Shown here in pieces: positions 47,057 to 55,737 of a stretch of DNA of 64,000 nt. The stretch covers positions 372,001 to 436,000 of the forward strand of contig OY970389.1 in the NCBI GenBank assembly GCA_963720235.1, given 5' to 3'. Both the position numbers and the translations under genes were made by a program. The first letter of the stretch is position 1. The number at the start of each line of letters is the position of its first letter. Under the pieces are notes generated by a model that ran no database searches, was not told where the DNA came from, and saw only the letters and a program-made list of their open reading frames with translations. Source of the stretch: JACMLC01 sp963720235. Its GTDB lineage: Bacteria > Acidobacteriota > Blastocatellia > Pyrinomonadales > Pyrinomonadaceae.

Positions 47057-47080
47057 AAAGCGTCCCGCCAAAGCGTCCCG
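47057..47080. repeat. Tandem AAAGCGTCCCG motif, left end
   Basis: Two direct copies of AAAGCGTCCCG start at 47057 and 47070, 13 bp apart, just before the integrase ATG. The same pair with the same spacing and orientation lies at 55710-55733. They are candidate integrase arm-binding sites. Confidence 0.6.
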
Positions 47081-47095
47081 CGAAAGGACGCTAAG

Positions 47096-48253
47096 ATGAG
47101 ACAAAGAAACGGTTATGTATTCTTTGACGAGAAAGAGAACTGCTGGATTGCGAGAACTCAAGTTACAGATGAGTACGGCAGACGCCGGAATGTAAAACGG
47201 CGGGCTAAAAGCAAAACAGAAGCAGAGGCGAAGCTAAAGACTTTGCTGAGGCAAATAGACGATGAGGGAAGTAAAGTTGTTGATTATGCTCAACTCACCT
47301 TCAATGACCTTGCCGATTACTACGAGAAGCGTTACCTACATGATGCCGTATATGTGGACGGTCATAAGATTTCAGGTTTGCGTGACGTTGAACGCCCGAA
47401 AGAATTTCTAAAGCACTTTAGAGCATTTTTCGGCAAAAAGAAGTTGCGAGAAATCTCCTATGGCGACTTGCTCTTCTATAGGGACAGGAGATTCAAAGTC
47501 TTCACACCGCGTAAGCAGCAAAGAACAATCGGAAGTTGGAACAGGGAAGCCGCCGTACTTAAAAGAATCTTCAACATCGGTTGCCAGCAGGGCTACCTTT
47601 TAGCGAATCCGTTTCATAAAGGTGACCACCTAATAATAGTTTCCGCAGAGAGGAAACGCGAGAGAGTTTTAACTGTTGCGGAAGAACAACGGTTACTTCA
47701 AGCCTGCGATTCTCACCCGTACAGAAAACATCTTAAATCATTCCTGATTTTTCTCATTGATACAGGGTGTCGTAAATCGGAAGCAACACAATTACGCTGG
47801 AAATCGGTCTGCTTCACTTCAAAGCTAATCACCATAGAAGGTATGACTACTAAAACTTTGAAGACTAGACAAGTGATGATGACCGAGAGAGTCTATAAGG
47901 AACTTAGCGAACTATGGGAAGCATCGTCTAAAGATTTTACTGAGCGCGTGTTTGGTATCACCGACAATGTACGCCATTCTTTTGCTTCTGTTTGCGAAGT
48001 GGCAGGAATCAAACATGGCGGGATTGACGGTCTTACTTTACATGGGCTACGCCACACTTGTGCAATGCGACTTGTTAAAAGTGGAATGAGTCCACAACTT
48101 GCCGGAAAATTATTGGGGCATTCTCAGGTAAATACCACTTACAAATTCTATCTGACTGCCGACACCGAAACGATGGCGCAAGCGGCGGCAATCTTAGAGG
48201 CTTTCCAGCCAGAGCCAAGCCAGCCTATACAAGCCTCAGAAATGGTTAATTGA
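47096..48253 (+). CDS. Tyrosine-type site-specific integrase
   Basis: A 385-residue phage-type integrase with an N-terminal AP2-like DNA-binding part (NGYVFFDEKENCWIARTQVTDEYGRRR), a SAM-like core-binding domain and the catalytic domain. Catalytic residues visible are Arg in DTGCRKSEATQLRW, HGLRHTCA (HxxR), LLGHSQVNTT (His), and the nucleophile Tyr in YKFYLT. It lies immediately inside the left att repeat and presumably inserts and excises the element at the tRNA-Ala site. A hairpin terminator follows it at 48309. Confidence 0.95.
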   Translation: MRQRNGYVFFDEKENCWIARTQVTDEYGRRRNVKRRAKSKTEAEAKLKTLLRQIDDEGSKVVDYAQLTFNDLADYYEKRYLHDAVYVDGHKISGLRDVERPKEFLKHFRAFFGKKKLREISYGDLLFYRDRRFKVFTPRKQQRTIGSWNREAAVLKRIFNIGCQQGYLLANPFHKGDHLIIVSAERKRERVLTVAEEQRLLQACDSHPYRKHLKSFLIFLIDTGCRKSEATQLRWKSVCFTSKLITIEGMTTKTLKTRQVMMTERVYKELSELWEASSKDFTERVFGITDNVRHSFASVCEVAGIKHGGIDGLTLHGLRHTCAMRLVKSGMSPQLAGKLLGHSQVNTTYKFYLTADTETMAQAAAILEAFQPEPSQPIQASEMVN

Positions 48254-48308
48254 GGAAACGCCATCCTGACCACGTAAACGCTGCTCTAGGCCAAAATAAA
48301 GCTCACAA

Positions 48309-48353
48309 GCGGGCATTTGACAGGGCTTTTACTTGTCATCTGCCCGCCTTTTT
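48309..48353 (+). terminator. Rho-independent terminator after the integrase
   Basis: Stem GCGGGCA/TGCCCGC plus an inner TGACA/TGTCA pairing, followed by CTTTTT, 55 bp after the integrase stop. Confidence 0.8.
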
Positions 48354-48495
48354 ATGCCCGAAATCAGCCAAAAAAATCTTCTTAAAATCGAAAAAAGTTC
48401 TTGACTTTTAATGACGTTTTTCCCTGCCCCCTAGTAGTAGGAGCTTTTCAAAAAGCTTCAAAATTAAATCGAAGGAGGCTACAGAAAACGAAGAA

Positions 48496-49542
48496 ATGAG
48501 GTTATTAGAAAAGAAATCGGAGTTCATAGAGTCCACTCTTAAACGGGTGACGAAGCGGCGTAAGTGTGAAATCTGCCGCAGGCCGGATTGGTGTAGTTAT
48601 TCGGAGAACGGTGACCTTGCCCTTTGTATGCGCGAATCGGCAGGCAGTGTGAGACGAACAAAAAACGGGGCTTATATTCACGTATTAAGGTCGGACGTGG
48701 GAAACATTGCTTCCGCAGTTTCCACGTCCTCTATAAAGAGTAGCGGAAGTTGCGGAAACAAGCAGGCTGATGCTGACCGTCTCCATGAAGTCTATGCCTA
48801 TCTTCTCGGAGAATGTTTAGAACTCACCGAAGAGCATAGCGACATTCTGTTAAATGAGCGCAGGCTGAGCGATACCACTATTGCCTATAAGCTTTACGCT
48901 TCTATGCCGAGCAAGGAGAAGTTACCGGAAGTGTGCGCCAAGATGGAAAAACGCTTTGGCAACAATCTTAACGGCGTTCCGGGCTTCTATAAAGACGCAC
49001 TTGGACGTTGGAAGATGTTTCATTGTGATGGTTATTTCGTGCCTGTCCGTGATGTTCAGGGGCGGATTGTCGGTATGCAGATTAGGCGTGATGATAACGA
49101 GAAAAACAAATATCTGTGGTTCTCGACCTCACCCGATAAGTACGCCTGTGGCGCATCGTCCGGCACACCTGTTCATTACGTTAAGCCTGAGTTTGTGGCG
49201 CAATACGGTTTTGCTTTCATCACCGAAGGAGCATTGAAAGCAGATGTTAGCAGTGAGTACCTACACGCTGCGGTTATCGCTATCGCTGGCGTTAAGTGCT
49301 TCGATGAAGAAACCTTTGGCTTAGACCTTAAGAAAGCGATTCCCAACTTAGTACGCGCCGTGATTGCCTTTGACTCTGATTGGGAAACTAATCCGACTGT
49401 CAAAGAAGGTTTGCTTCGTATGGGTCGTTCATTAAGGGCGGCTGGATTGGTTGTGGAACTGCGTAATTGGGACGCTGAGTTGGGCAAAGGTCTTGATGAT
49501 GCTTTGATTGAGAGTGAAAGGAGAGCAACAGAAAATGAGTAG
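48496..49542 (+). CDS. DUF3854/toprim-like primase-type protein with N-terminal zinc finger
   Basis: The ATG has GGAGG 19 bases upstream (a closer purine run is also present). Residues near 23-45 form a Cys cluster (CEICRRPDWCSYSENGDLALCMR). The C-terminal half carries a DUF3854/toprim-like core: FAFITEGALKADVSSEYL, VIAIAGVKCF and VRAVIAFDSDW, in which Glu and Asp-x-Asp would bind Mg2+. Such proteins prime replication of plasmids and phages. Its stop overlaps the start of the RepA-like ATPase gene by 8 bp, so the two are translationally coupled and likely form the replication module. Confidence 0.8.
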   Translation: MRLLEKKSEFIESTLKRVTKRRKCEICRRPDWCSYSENGDLALCMRESAGSVRRTKNGAYIHVLRSDVGNIASAVSTSSIKSSGSCGNKQADADRLHEVYAYLLGECLELTEEHSDILLNERRLSDTTIAYKLYASMPSKEKLPEVCAKMEKRFGNNLNGVPGFYKDALGRWKMFHCDGYFVPVRDVQGRIVGMQIRRDDNEKNKYLWFSTSPDKYACGASSGTPVHYVKPEFVAQYGFAFITEGALKADVSSEYLHAAVIAIAGVKCFDEETFGLDLKKAIPNLVRAVIAFDSDWETNPTVKEGLLRMGRSLRAAGLVVELRNWDAELGKGLDDALIESERRATENE

Positions 49543-50713
49543 CGATTTCGGCACTACTGTACCGTTTGAGGAATTTGAGCGTTTGCACGGCGATGGTAAT
49601 TCGGAGGGTATGACCATACAGCCCATCGGGATGTTGTGGCGTGAACTCAAAGGGATTGAGTTTCCTAAAATTGAGAGAATCCTGTTCCATTTAGGGCGCG
49701 GACAGGTCGGCATGGTTGTAGCTTCAACTAACATTGGTAAGACTACGCTTGCCCTGAATCTTACTCTTACGCTTACGTCGGGAGGTTTCTTCCCGCCGAT
49801 TATCGAAACGAGTCACGGAGAACGCCGTGTGATGTTTATTGACGGGGAGGGTACGAAGGGAGAGTTTCAGGCAGATGTTAAGCACATGATGCGTGATTGG
49901 TCGCCCAAAGAGCGATTATTCATTGATGATAACTTGCTCATACTCTGCGATGAAGAAATTGCCGATGCGCCGCTTGACCTTTCAGACCCTAATCACATGG
50001 CTGCGGTCATGCTTAAAGCGCAGGAGTTCAAGCCTGATTTGATTATTGTGGATACGATGGCGGCATTATTCAATCTGGTAAATGAGAATGATAATGCTGA
50101 GATTAAAAGCCATGTTATGAGTCCGCTAAAGAAACTCGCCAGAGAAGCTAAAGCTGCCGTGTTGTTACAGCATCACGTTGGTAAACAGTCAGAAGAGGCA
50201 CGAACGAACACTAACGCTTATCTTGGTCGCGGCGGGTCTAATTTAGGTGCGCTGGCTCGTTCGGTGGTCACGCTGACTGTGCCTGATAGAAAAGACCCTC
50301 AGCGTGTAATCCTGTCTGTCCCGAAGTCTAAAGGTTATCATCTACCTGATGTAGTAATGCGCCTTGACCGTGATTCGCGTTGGTTCATCGTGAAGGATGA
50401 AGCACCGCCTAAAGCCGCATCGAGCCTTGATGATGTCGTGCAATTTGTTGTCAAGGAAATGAGCAGGGCGGAAATCGTCGAAGCCTTCAATGGCAAATAT
50501 AGCGAACGCACAGTAGAGGACAATTTAAGTTTAGCGGTAGAGCGTGAGTTGCTTCGTAAAGTTCGTCGGGGCAGATATGCACCTATAACTTCCGCACCTT
50601 CCGCAGACGTGAATAGTTACTTCGGAAACTGTGGAAACGATGCTGAGGAAGATGACAAATTGGATACTGATTACATGGATGTATCTGATGAAGATAACGA
50701 TTTGCCGTGCTAA
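49535..50713 (+). CDS. RepA/RecA-superfamily AAA ATPase (AAA_25-like)
   Basis: Walker A is ASTNIGKTTLAL after GQVGMVV; Walker B is DLIIVDTMAALF; a conserved VLLQHHVGK and GGSNLGALARSVVTL follow, as in hexameric RepA-type helicases. The C-terminal part (SRAEIVEAFNGKYSERTVEDNLSLAVERELLRKVRRG) looks like a winged helix. The start is the ATG at 49535, which has GGAGAG upstream; the primase reading frame overlaps it. It probably drives replication of the excised element. Confidence 0.85.
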   Translation: MSSDFGTTVPFEEFERLHGDGNSEGMTIQPIGMLWRELKGIEFPKIERILFHLGRGQVGMVVASTNIGKTTLALNLTLTLTSGGFFPPIIETSHGERRVMFIDGEGTKGEFQADVKHMMRDWSPKERLFIDDNLLILCDEEIADAPLDLSDPNHMAAVMLKAQEFKPDLIIVDTMAALFNLVNENDNAEIKSHVMSPLKKLAREAKAAVLLQHHVGKQSEEARTNTNAYLGRGGSNLGALARSVVTLTVPDRKDPQRVILSVPKSKGYHLPDVVMRLDRDSRWFIVKDEAPPKAASSLDDVVQFVVKEMSRAEIVEAFNGKYSERTVEDNLSLAVERELLRKVRRGRYAPITSAPSADVNSYFGNCGNDAEEDDKLDTDYMDVSDEDNDLPC

Positions 50714-51295
50714 GAATTGGTATTTGCTCCGTCGTTTCCGGTCTATTTACGGAAGCGGCGGGGCGCACCATTCAGAAATTTGCACGCCATGCCACCCCTT
50801 CTTAATTTGGGAAATGGTCTTTACTGATTACCGCTCTTTACCCCTAAAGATTCAGAATTTGTATAAACTTTAGGCCACTCTTCCACTTATACAACTCAAT
50901 TCTCGAATTTGGGCCGTAAGTTGCCGCAAGGATACAGTTTATAGCTTCATTGAAGAAAATTTACGGTTGACAGTAAAGAGTTTTCGATTTTCAACTCCTT
51001 TTAGTGCATCTCACGACATCCGTATCCTGCTTAAGCAGAGTAAAAGATACTCCGATTTGATTACTTAGGGCGAAGTTTCCTCTAATTTGATTATCTTCTG
51101 CCCTCCATGATGGAGTTCCCAACATGCAAGCAAAATTGTGAGTAAAAATCTGTTGCAATAAATCATGCAAGAATGTAATCTCTTGCCTCGTCAGCGTCAC
51201 TCTATTTTCCGACGCTCTCACTAAACACACTTATACTAAGCCGCCCATGAGGACTCACGGCAGCAAGGCATGATTTAAGGATTAAAACGTGCCTG
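50714..51295. other. Intergenic region in the element
   Basis: AT-rich, no clear RNA. A possible GTG-started minus-strand frame (50991-51230, VTLTRQEITFLHDLLQQIF...) is listed separately with low confidence. Confidence 0.4.
50991..51230 (-). CDS. Possible small hypothetical protein (weak)
   Basis: A 79-codon GTG-started frame without a clear ribosome site. Its sequence is mixed and protein-like but I recognise no family. It sits between the RepA-like gene and the exported peptide gene, same strand as the peptide. Confidence 0.25.
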   Translation of the reverse strand: MCLVRASENRVTLTRQEITFLHDLLQQIFTHNFACMLGTPSWRAEDNQIRGNFALSNQIGVSFTLLKQDTDVVRCTKRS

Positions 51296-51493
51296 TTAGA
51301 ACAGAGGCAGCACGCTTTGCAGGAGATAGACTGCTATCTCCGTTGACAGGTCGGTTGTGCCTACTTTGTCACAAGGTATCTCTCCGGCTCGTCCGTTTGG
51401 TATGTTCCCATCTCTACCGTTGGGTATATTTCCATCGGCATAGGCGCAGACGGAAAGTGCCAGCACAAGCAGTAAAGCTCTAAAAGCTCTCAT
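51296..51493 (-). CDS. Small exported peptide with repeated DGNIPNGR unit
   Basis: The 65-residue product has a classic Sec signal peptide (MRAFRALLLVLALSVCAYA), then D20-GNIPNGR twice (residues 20-35) and a third degenerate AGEIP (36-40) followed by Cys41, and ends in a hydrophobic tail (AVYLLQSVLPLF). The first two repeats differ at five of eight codons, and every difference is synonymous (Gly, Asn, Pro, Gly, Arg codons), which argues that the peptide sequence is under selection. AAAGGG lies 8 bases before the ATG. It is divergent from the TPR-HTH regulator gene. I infer a secreted signal peptide for that regulator. A structural or toxin role is possible instead. Confidence 0.7.
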   Translation of the reverse strand: MRAFRALLLVLALSVCAYADGNIPNGRDGNIPNGRAGEIPCDKVGTTDLSTEIAVYLLQSVLPLF

Positions 51494-51612
51494 CACTTTT
51501 CCCTTTCGTTGTTAATGGGATTCGTCCATTGTTGCCGTCGCATCTCTAACGAGTGCGGCGGCTTTGGTATCTTAGCAACTAAGTTGCAAGCATACAGAAA
51601 GGCTTACCTCAC
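51494..51612. promoter_or_regulatory. Divergent promoter region between peptide and TPR-HTH regulator
   Basis: It contains the near-perfect palindrome GCAACTAAGTTGC (51575-51587) about 25 bp before the regulator ATG. This is a candidate operator, possibly for the Fis-type HTH. A TATCTT box lies just before it. Confidence 0.5.
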
Positions 51613-53106
51613 ATGAATTTAACAGACAATCGCCTCAAGGAACTAGACAATCCTTCGCTGACTCGCAATGAGCGGATTTTATTGCGCTGTCGTCTCGCCT
51701 CAGAGTTTATCCATATCGGGCAATATGAAGTTGCACGCGAAGCACTAGGCGAGTTGTGGCAGGGGGTAGGCCATCGCCCCGAAGTGGAGAAGCTAAAGTC
51801 TCAGATTGCCGCCGAAGTGTTATTGCAATGCGGCGTTCTATCCGGTTGGCTTGGCGAAGCGCAGCACATTTCAGGAGCGCAGGAGCAGGCTAAGGATTTA
51901 ATCTTTGAAGCACTCCGCATATTCAACTCAGAGAACCAACGTGTAAAAGTATCAGAAGCACGGTATGAAATCGGTATGTGCTACTTCCGTCTCGGCGCAT
52001 ACGATGAAGCTAGGATGATTTTAGAAAAAGCGATTGACGCCTTGAAGGAAGACGAAGTTGCAAGCCTGCGAGCCAAAATACTTATCCGACACTCTATCAT
52101 TGAAGTATGGACAGGACGCTATCATGACGCTTGGACTGTTCTGGAAAAAGCACAGGAGTTTTTCGAGACTTGCAGCGATGCACTCAAAGGCAGATGGCAT
52201 GGTCAAAAGGCACTTGTCTTGCAGAGGTTGGCTCTGACAGAAAAACGGACTGATTATGCTGACAGAGCAATCATAGAGTTTATCGCGGCTATCTATAACT
52301 ATGAACAAGCAGGGCATGAAAGATACGCTGCAACTAATCTCAATAACCTTGCGATGCTGTTGTATCAAATAGGCCGCTACAGTGAAGCGCACGAACATTT
52401 AGACCGCACTCGCCGCGTGATGGTCAGACTTAAGGATGCTGGCCTCTTGGCACAGGTGGATGAAACCAGAGCAAGAGTCTTTATCGCGGAGCAGAAGTAT
52501 CTTGAAGCTAATGGTGTGATTGCTGGCGTCATTCAGACTTTAGAGAAAAGCGGGGAATCCGCTTTACTCGCAGATGCGCTCACCGCTCAAGGTATCGTGT
52601 GGGCAAAGCTCGGTGTGTACGAAAAGTCAAAGGGTATCTTGCGCCGTGCAATGGATGTGGCCGAAGATGCGGGTGCTTTGTCTAACGCGGGTCTTGCTGC
52701 TCTCACTTTGATTGAAGAACACGGTGCGAAGAGATTGAATCCGACAGAATTGTATAATGTCTATCGTCGCGCAGATAGATTACTAAAAGGAACTCAGGAT
52801 GTAGAAGAAATAGCACGGCTTAGAACCTGCGCCCGAATAGTCATGCGAAGGCTCTCAGGTGTGCGGCTGCATGATAAGAACTTTTCCCTGTATGGTGCTA
52901 TGCAGGAGTTCGAGGCGAAGTTCATTGAACAGGCGTTGGACGAGGCGGGAGGCAGCGTTACACATGCTTCGAAACTACTTGGCGTCAGTCATCAAACGCT
53001 TTCAAAATTGCTTAGTAACAGACACAGAAGCCTATTGCATAAGAGAATGCCCATGAAAAGGCGATTGCGGAGTATTATCAAGAAACCAAAGAAACAAAGG
53101 ACTTAA
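51613..53106 (+). CDS. TPR-repeat regulator with C-terminal Fis-type helix-turn-helix
   Basis: The 497-residue protein is mostly TPR helices (YEIGMCYFRLGAYDEARMILEKA; NLAMLLYQIGRYSEAHEHLDR; GIVWAKLGVYEKSKGILRRAM). The last 70 residues read FEAKFIEQALDEAGGSVTHASKLLGVSHQTLSKLLSNRH, a Fis/HTH_8-type DNA-binding motif, followed by a basic tail. It lacks a receiver or sigma-54 domain. This inverts the order of the RRNPP peptide receptors (HTH then TPR). With the divergent small exported peptide gene 119 bp away, I infer that the TPR part may bind a processed peptide. Its length and layout look intact. Confidence 0.8.
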   Translation: MNLTDNRLKELDNPSLTRNERILLRCRLASEFIHIGQYEVAREALGELWQGVGHRPEVEKLKSQIAAEVLLQCGVLSGWLGEAQHISGAQEQAKDLIFEALRIFNSENQRVKVSEARYEIGMCYFRLGAYDEARMILEKAIDALKEDEVASLRAKILIRHSIIEVWTGRYHDAWTVLEKAQEFFETCSDALKGRWHGQKALVLQRLALTEKRTDYADRAIIEFIAAIYNYEQAGHERYAATNLNNLAMLLYQIGRYSEAHEHLDRTRRVMVRLKDAGLLAQVDETRARVFIAEQKYLEANGVIAGVIQTLEKSGESALLADALTAQGIVWAKLGVYEKSKGILRRAMDVAEDAGALSNAGLAALTLIEEHGAKRLNPTELYNVYRRADRLLKGTQDVEEIARLRTCARIVMRRLSGVRLHDKNFSLYGAMQEFEAKFIEQALDEAGGSVTHASKLLGVSHQTLSKLLSNRHRSLLHKRMPMKRRLRSIIKKPKKQRT

Positions 53107-53243
53107 CTATGTATGTTCCAAAAGCATCAAGCTTAGGTAAGCCTTTGTTTACAGTCTGCGCCTGCTATATGGTCGGAACGCTTCCTTTGAACTATAAAGG
53201 AAACTCTAAAGCCAAGCTACCCTTAGCCGCAAATTTTAGTTGC

Positions 53244-54665
53244 TCAAGTTTGTTTAGCTCTAACGGCTGCTATGACCTGATAAGTAAAAGGGTCATAGAG
53301 TATGTCCCATTCACCAAGCTCAACTTTTTCTCTAATGCCCGGATGAATTTCAAGAGCTTTCTTCTGTAGCGAAAGCGGGGCGATGATATTGCCAACATCA
53401 TCAATTTCTTCCGCCCCGCTTGCAATAGCTTGTGCCGCTTCCTTTTTTTCATCTTCTGTGGGGTCAACATTCAAAACTAATTTTGATGAATAGCTTCTAA
53501 ATTTTTTCTTCTCAATCGGGTTCTTCCATTTCCGCAATATGGGCTGTGTCTCAGCACTGTCAATATCACCTTCATTACTATTAAAAAGATTGTCTTCGGG
53601 CAAGCTCAATAAAGAGATTTCAGCCTCATGCTCAGCAAACTTACGCTTCTTGTTATTAGCTACAGCACTTCTTACATCAATTATAGGCACGGGAAATAAC
53701 TGCTCTAAGGAATTTAACGCATCCCGCATCTCTTCACTTAAAGTTAAATTCCCCTCATTCAAATATAGCTCAGTAGTGACTTTATATCCGTTCCTGATTG
53801 GATAGTTGGCGTAAAGAATCTCAACGAATACAACCAGCACAAAGCTAATGCTGCTATGTTGTCTAAGGAAATCTTCAATTATCTTCTCTGAGCCGAAATG
53901 AAGAGCACTTGTTCTTCTAAAAAAGAACATGCTACTGCCGCCATCACAAAGAATAATACCGCGAGTACCATCATATTCAGCTTCCTTTAGTTGCTTGGCC
54001 TTGCCTTTAAGTGCATTCAAAAACGGATTCTGTTTGAGTGGAGGGTAAACATCATAAGCAGTTGAACTCACCTGAAAGCCGTTTTGCTGAGGGTTATATT
54101 CAAAGGCAACATCTATCTCTTCTGTCTTAACAGAATAAGAATTAGGAACATTTCTTTCCTCAACAATACTTCTTATGAAATTTTTGAAGCTAGAATTGAA
54201 CAGCTTTTGATGAAGTTCTTCGGGGCGCGGAATCAGCAGCTTAACCTTAGAATGTGAGTGATAAGGTGAGGGCGCAGAACCAATAGTAATTTTGAATTGA
54301 TAAATACTTAGCTCATGCCTTTGAAGAATATTTTGAAATTCTAATGTTAAAGCATCTACGGGATTATCCTTTTGATGTCCGTCATCTGATACAGTGACAA
54401 TATCAGCTATGAAAGACTGATTTGGTTGCGTCCGAGAGACGAAATAAACATCAGGTTTCTTTTTACCGAACTCCTTTTCATGAATAACTCTTCCAGCCTT
54501 GCTAAGGACATTAAGTATGACAACTTCCCATTCAAAAGAAATGGAGAACTCATTTGAGATGTTTATTTTGTTTATATGTTCTTGTGCCTGTTGCCTCGTT
54601 ACTATTCCAGCTACAAGGTTTTCCTTCAATCTCTGCTGAAGAGTAGTGTTATCAAATATAGACAT
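53244..54665 (-). CDS. Cargo protein of unknown function with possible degenerate PD-(D/E)XK-like N-terminus
   Basis: A 473-residue protein, noticeably AT-rich compared with its neighbours. Residues 44-92 read FEWEVVILNVLSKAG...KKKPDVYFV...SFIADIVTV: Glu47, Pro-Asp 71-72 and Asp88-Ile-Val, reminiscent of a PD-(D/E)XK core with the final Lys replaced by Val. Residues 240-300 (GIILCDGGSSMFF, FGSEKIIEDFLRQHSSISFVLVVFVEI) look like an alternating alpha/beta domain. The C-terminal third is charged and not recognised. It is encoded against the other genes next to the right att site. A defence or restriction-like role is a guess from position. Confidence 0.55.
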   Translation of the reverse strand: MSIFDNTTLQQRLKENLVAGIVTRQQAQEHINKINISNEFSISFEWEVVILNVLSKAGRVIHEKEFGKKKPDVYFVSRTQPNQSFIADIVTVSDDGHQKDNPVDALTLEFQNILQRHELSIYQFKITIGSAPSPYHSHSKVKLLIPRPEELHQKLFNSSFKNFIRSIVEERNVPNSYSVKTEEIDVAFEYNPQQNGFQVSSTAYDVYPPLKQNPFLNALKGKAKQLKEAEYDGTRGIILCDGGSSMFFFRRTSALHFGSEKIIEDFLRQHSSISFVLVVFVEILYANYPIRNGYKVTTELYLNEGNLTLSEEMRDALNSLEQLFPVPIIDVRSAVANNKKRKFAEHEAEISLLSLPEDNLFNSNEGDIDSAETQPILRKWKNPIEKKKFRSYSSKLVLNVDPTEDEKKEAAQAIASGAEEIDDVGNIIAPLSLQKKALEIHPGIREKVELGEWDILYDPFTYQVIAAVRAKQT

Positions 54666-54812
54666 TTTCTTGCCTCATAAATTCTCTTAAATTCCTCTTA
54701 TTTCCTCTTGACGAGCCATAATGCACTAATATATATTTGTATCTATAAGGCATGACAATTATGATTTACATACTTGTATGCCGATAATTTAGTGAAAGGA
54801 TACCTCACACAG
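54666..54812. promoter_or_regulatory. Divergent promoter region in the element
   Basis: AT-rich spacer between the cargo gene and the HTH-TPR gene. It contains the palindrome CATACTTGTATG (54769-54780) and a TATATATT stretch; it is a likely operator for the excisionase-type HTH. Confidence 0.5.
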
Positions 54813-55556
54813 ATGAGTCCGAACAATACATCATCAGAATCAAATAAACTTCTAACCCCTGAACAAGCTGCTGATTTGTTGCAAGTTTCCAAGCGAACTA
54901 TGTACGAATGGCTTCGCAAGGGAGAAATTCCAGCAGTACGTATAGGAGAAAGACTCGTAAGAGTTCGTGAGAGCGATGTGCTTACGCCAGATGTCAGAGC
55001 CTATCTTGAGCAGGGCTTACTTTACGATAGTCCTCACCCGCATGAGATGGAGCAAGCTGTAAGAGCTTTCAATAAGGCCATACAACTTAACCCCCGCTAT
55101 ACACTTGCCTATTTTTATCTAGGCACGATGTATTACAGATGGGGGCATTACCATAAGGCAATAGAACCTCTTAAAAAGGCTATAGAGCTTAATCCAGAAG
55201 CCTTAGCGTCGTATATGAACTTAGGCATGAATTACAATAATGCCGGAATGTATCACGGTGCAGAAGAAGTGCTAAAAAAAGCTGTGGAGATTATGCCAGA
55301 CCATGCGGAAGCTCATTATCAGCTAGGCTTTGCACTTTTGCAGCAATATCTTAAAGACAAAGAGGCTATCAAGCATTTCAAGAAAGCTGTTGCGTTAAAT
55401 CCAAATCACGTAATGGCAATTCACTTTCTTAGCCTTGTCTTAATTCGAGCAAGAGACTTTAGTGGGGCGAGAAAGTTACAAGAGCAAATTAAAGACCTTC
55501 ACCCAAAAGAGGCAGAGCACATTGCTCTCCTTATCTCTCTCAATGAACCGAGTTAG
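54813..55556 (+). CDS. Excisionase-type helix-turn-helix protein with TPR domain
   Basis: The N-terminus (LTPEQAADLLQVSKRTMYEWLRKGEIPAVRIGERLVRVRESDV) is a MerR/excisionase-family HTH_17. Four TPR repeats follow (FNKAIQLNPRYTLAYFYLGTMYYRWGHYHKAIEPLKKAI). I chose the ATG at 54813 over a TTG at 54774. Located next to the right att site, it may control excision or the neighbouring cargo gene; the TPR part suggests it works with a partner protein or peptide. Confidence 0.8.
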   Translation: MSPNNTSSESNKLLTPEQAADLLQVSKRTMYEWLRKGEIPAVRIGERLVRVRESDVLTPDVRAYLEQGLLYDSPHPHEMEQAVRAFNKAIQLNPRYTLAYFYLGTMYYRWGHYHKAIEPLKKAIELNPEALASYMNLGMNYNNAGMYHGAEEVLKKAVEIMPDHAEAHYQLGFALLQQYLKDKEAIKHFKKAVALNPNHVMAIHFLSLVLIRARDFSGARKLQEQIKDLHPKEAEHIALLISLNEPS

Positions 55557-55709
55557 AATAGTGAGAGATTTTGAGCTCTTAGCTCATTTGAAATTCAGAG
55601 CAAAATTTATTTGCTTGAATAGATAGTGAAAGAAGCGAGCCGTTAATGCTTACTGCGGAGGCGGCTCAAAACCCTAAACCTATTGCTTTGGCGAGAAATC
55701 TTTGAAGCG

Positions 55710-55733
55710 AAAGCGTCCCGTGAAAGCGTCCCG
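55710..55733. repeat. Tandem AAAGCGTCCCG motif, right end
   Basis: Two copies start at 55710 and 55723, 13 bp apart, five bases from the right att repeat. Same sequence, spacing and direction as at 47057-47080. Confidence 0.6.
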
Positions 55734-55737
55734 CAAT

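Noticed and set aside
53109..53369. 86-codon plus-strand frame after the TPR regulator
   Set aside because: It runs antisense into the 473-residue gene, has no ribosome site and low-complexity content.
47057..55733. Tandem AAAGCGTCCCG copies as a CRISPR array
   Set aside because: Only two copies at each end, 2-bp gaps rather than spacers, and no cas genes.
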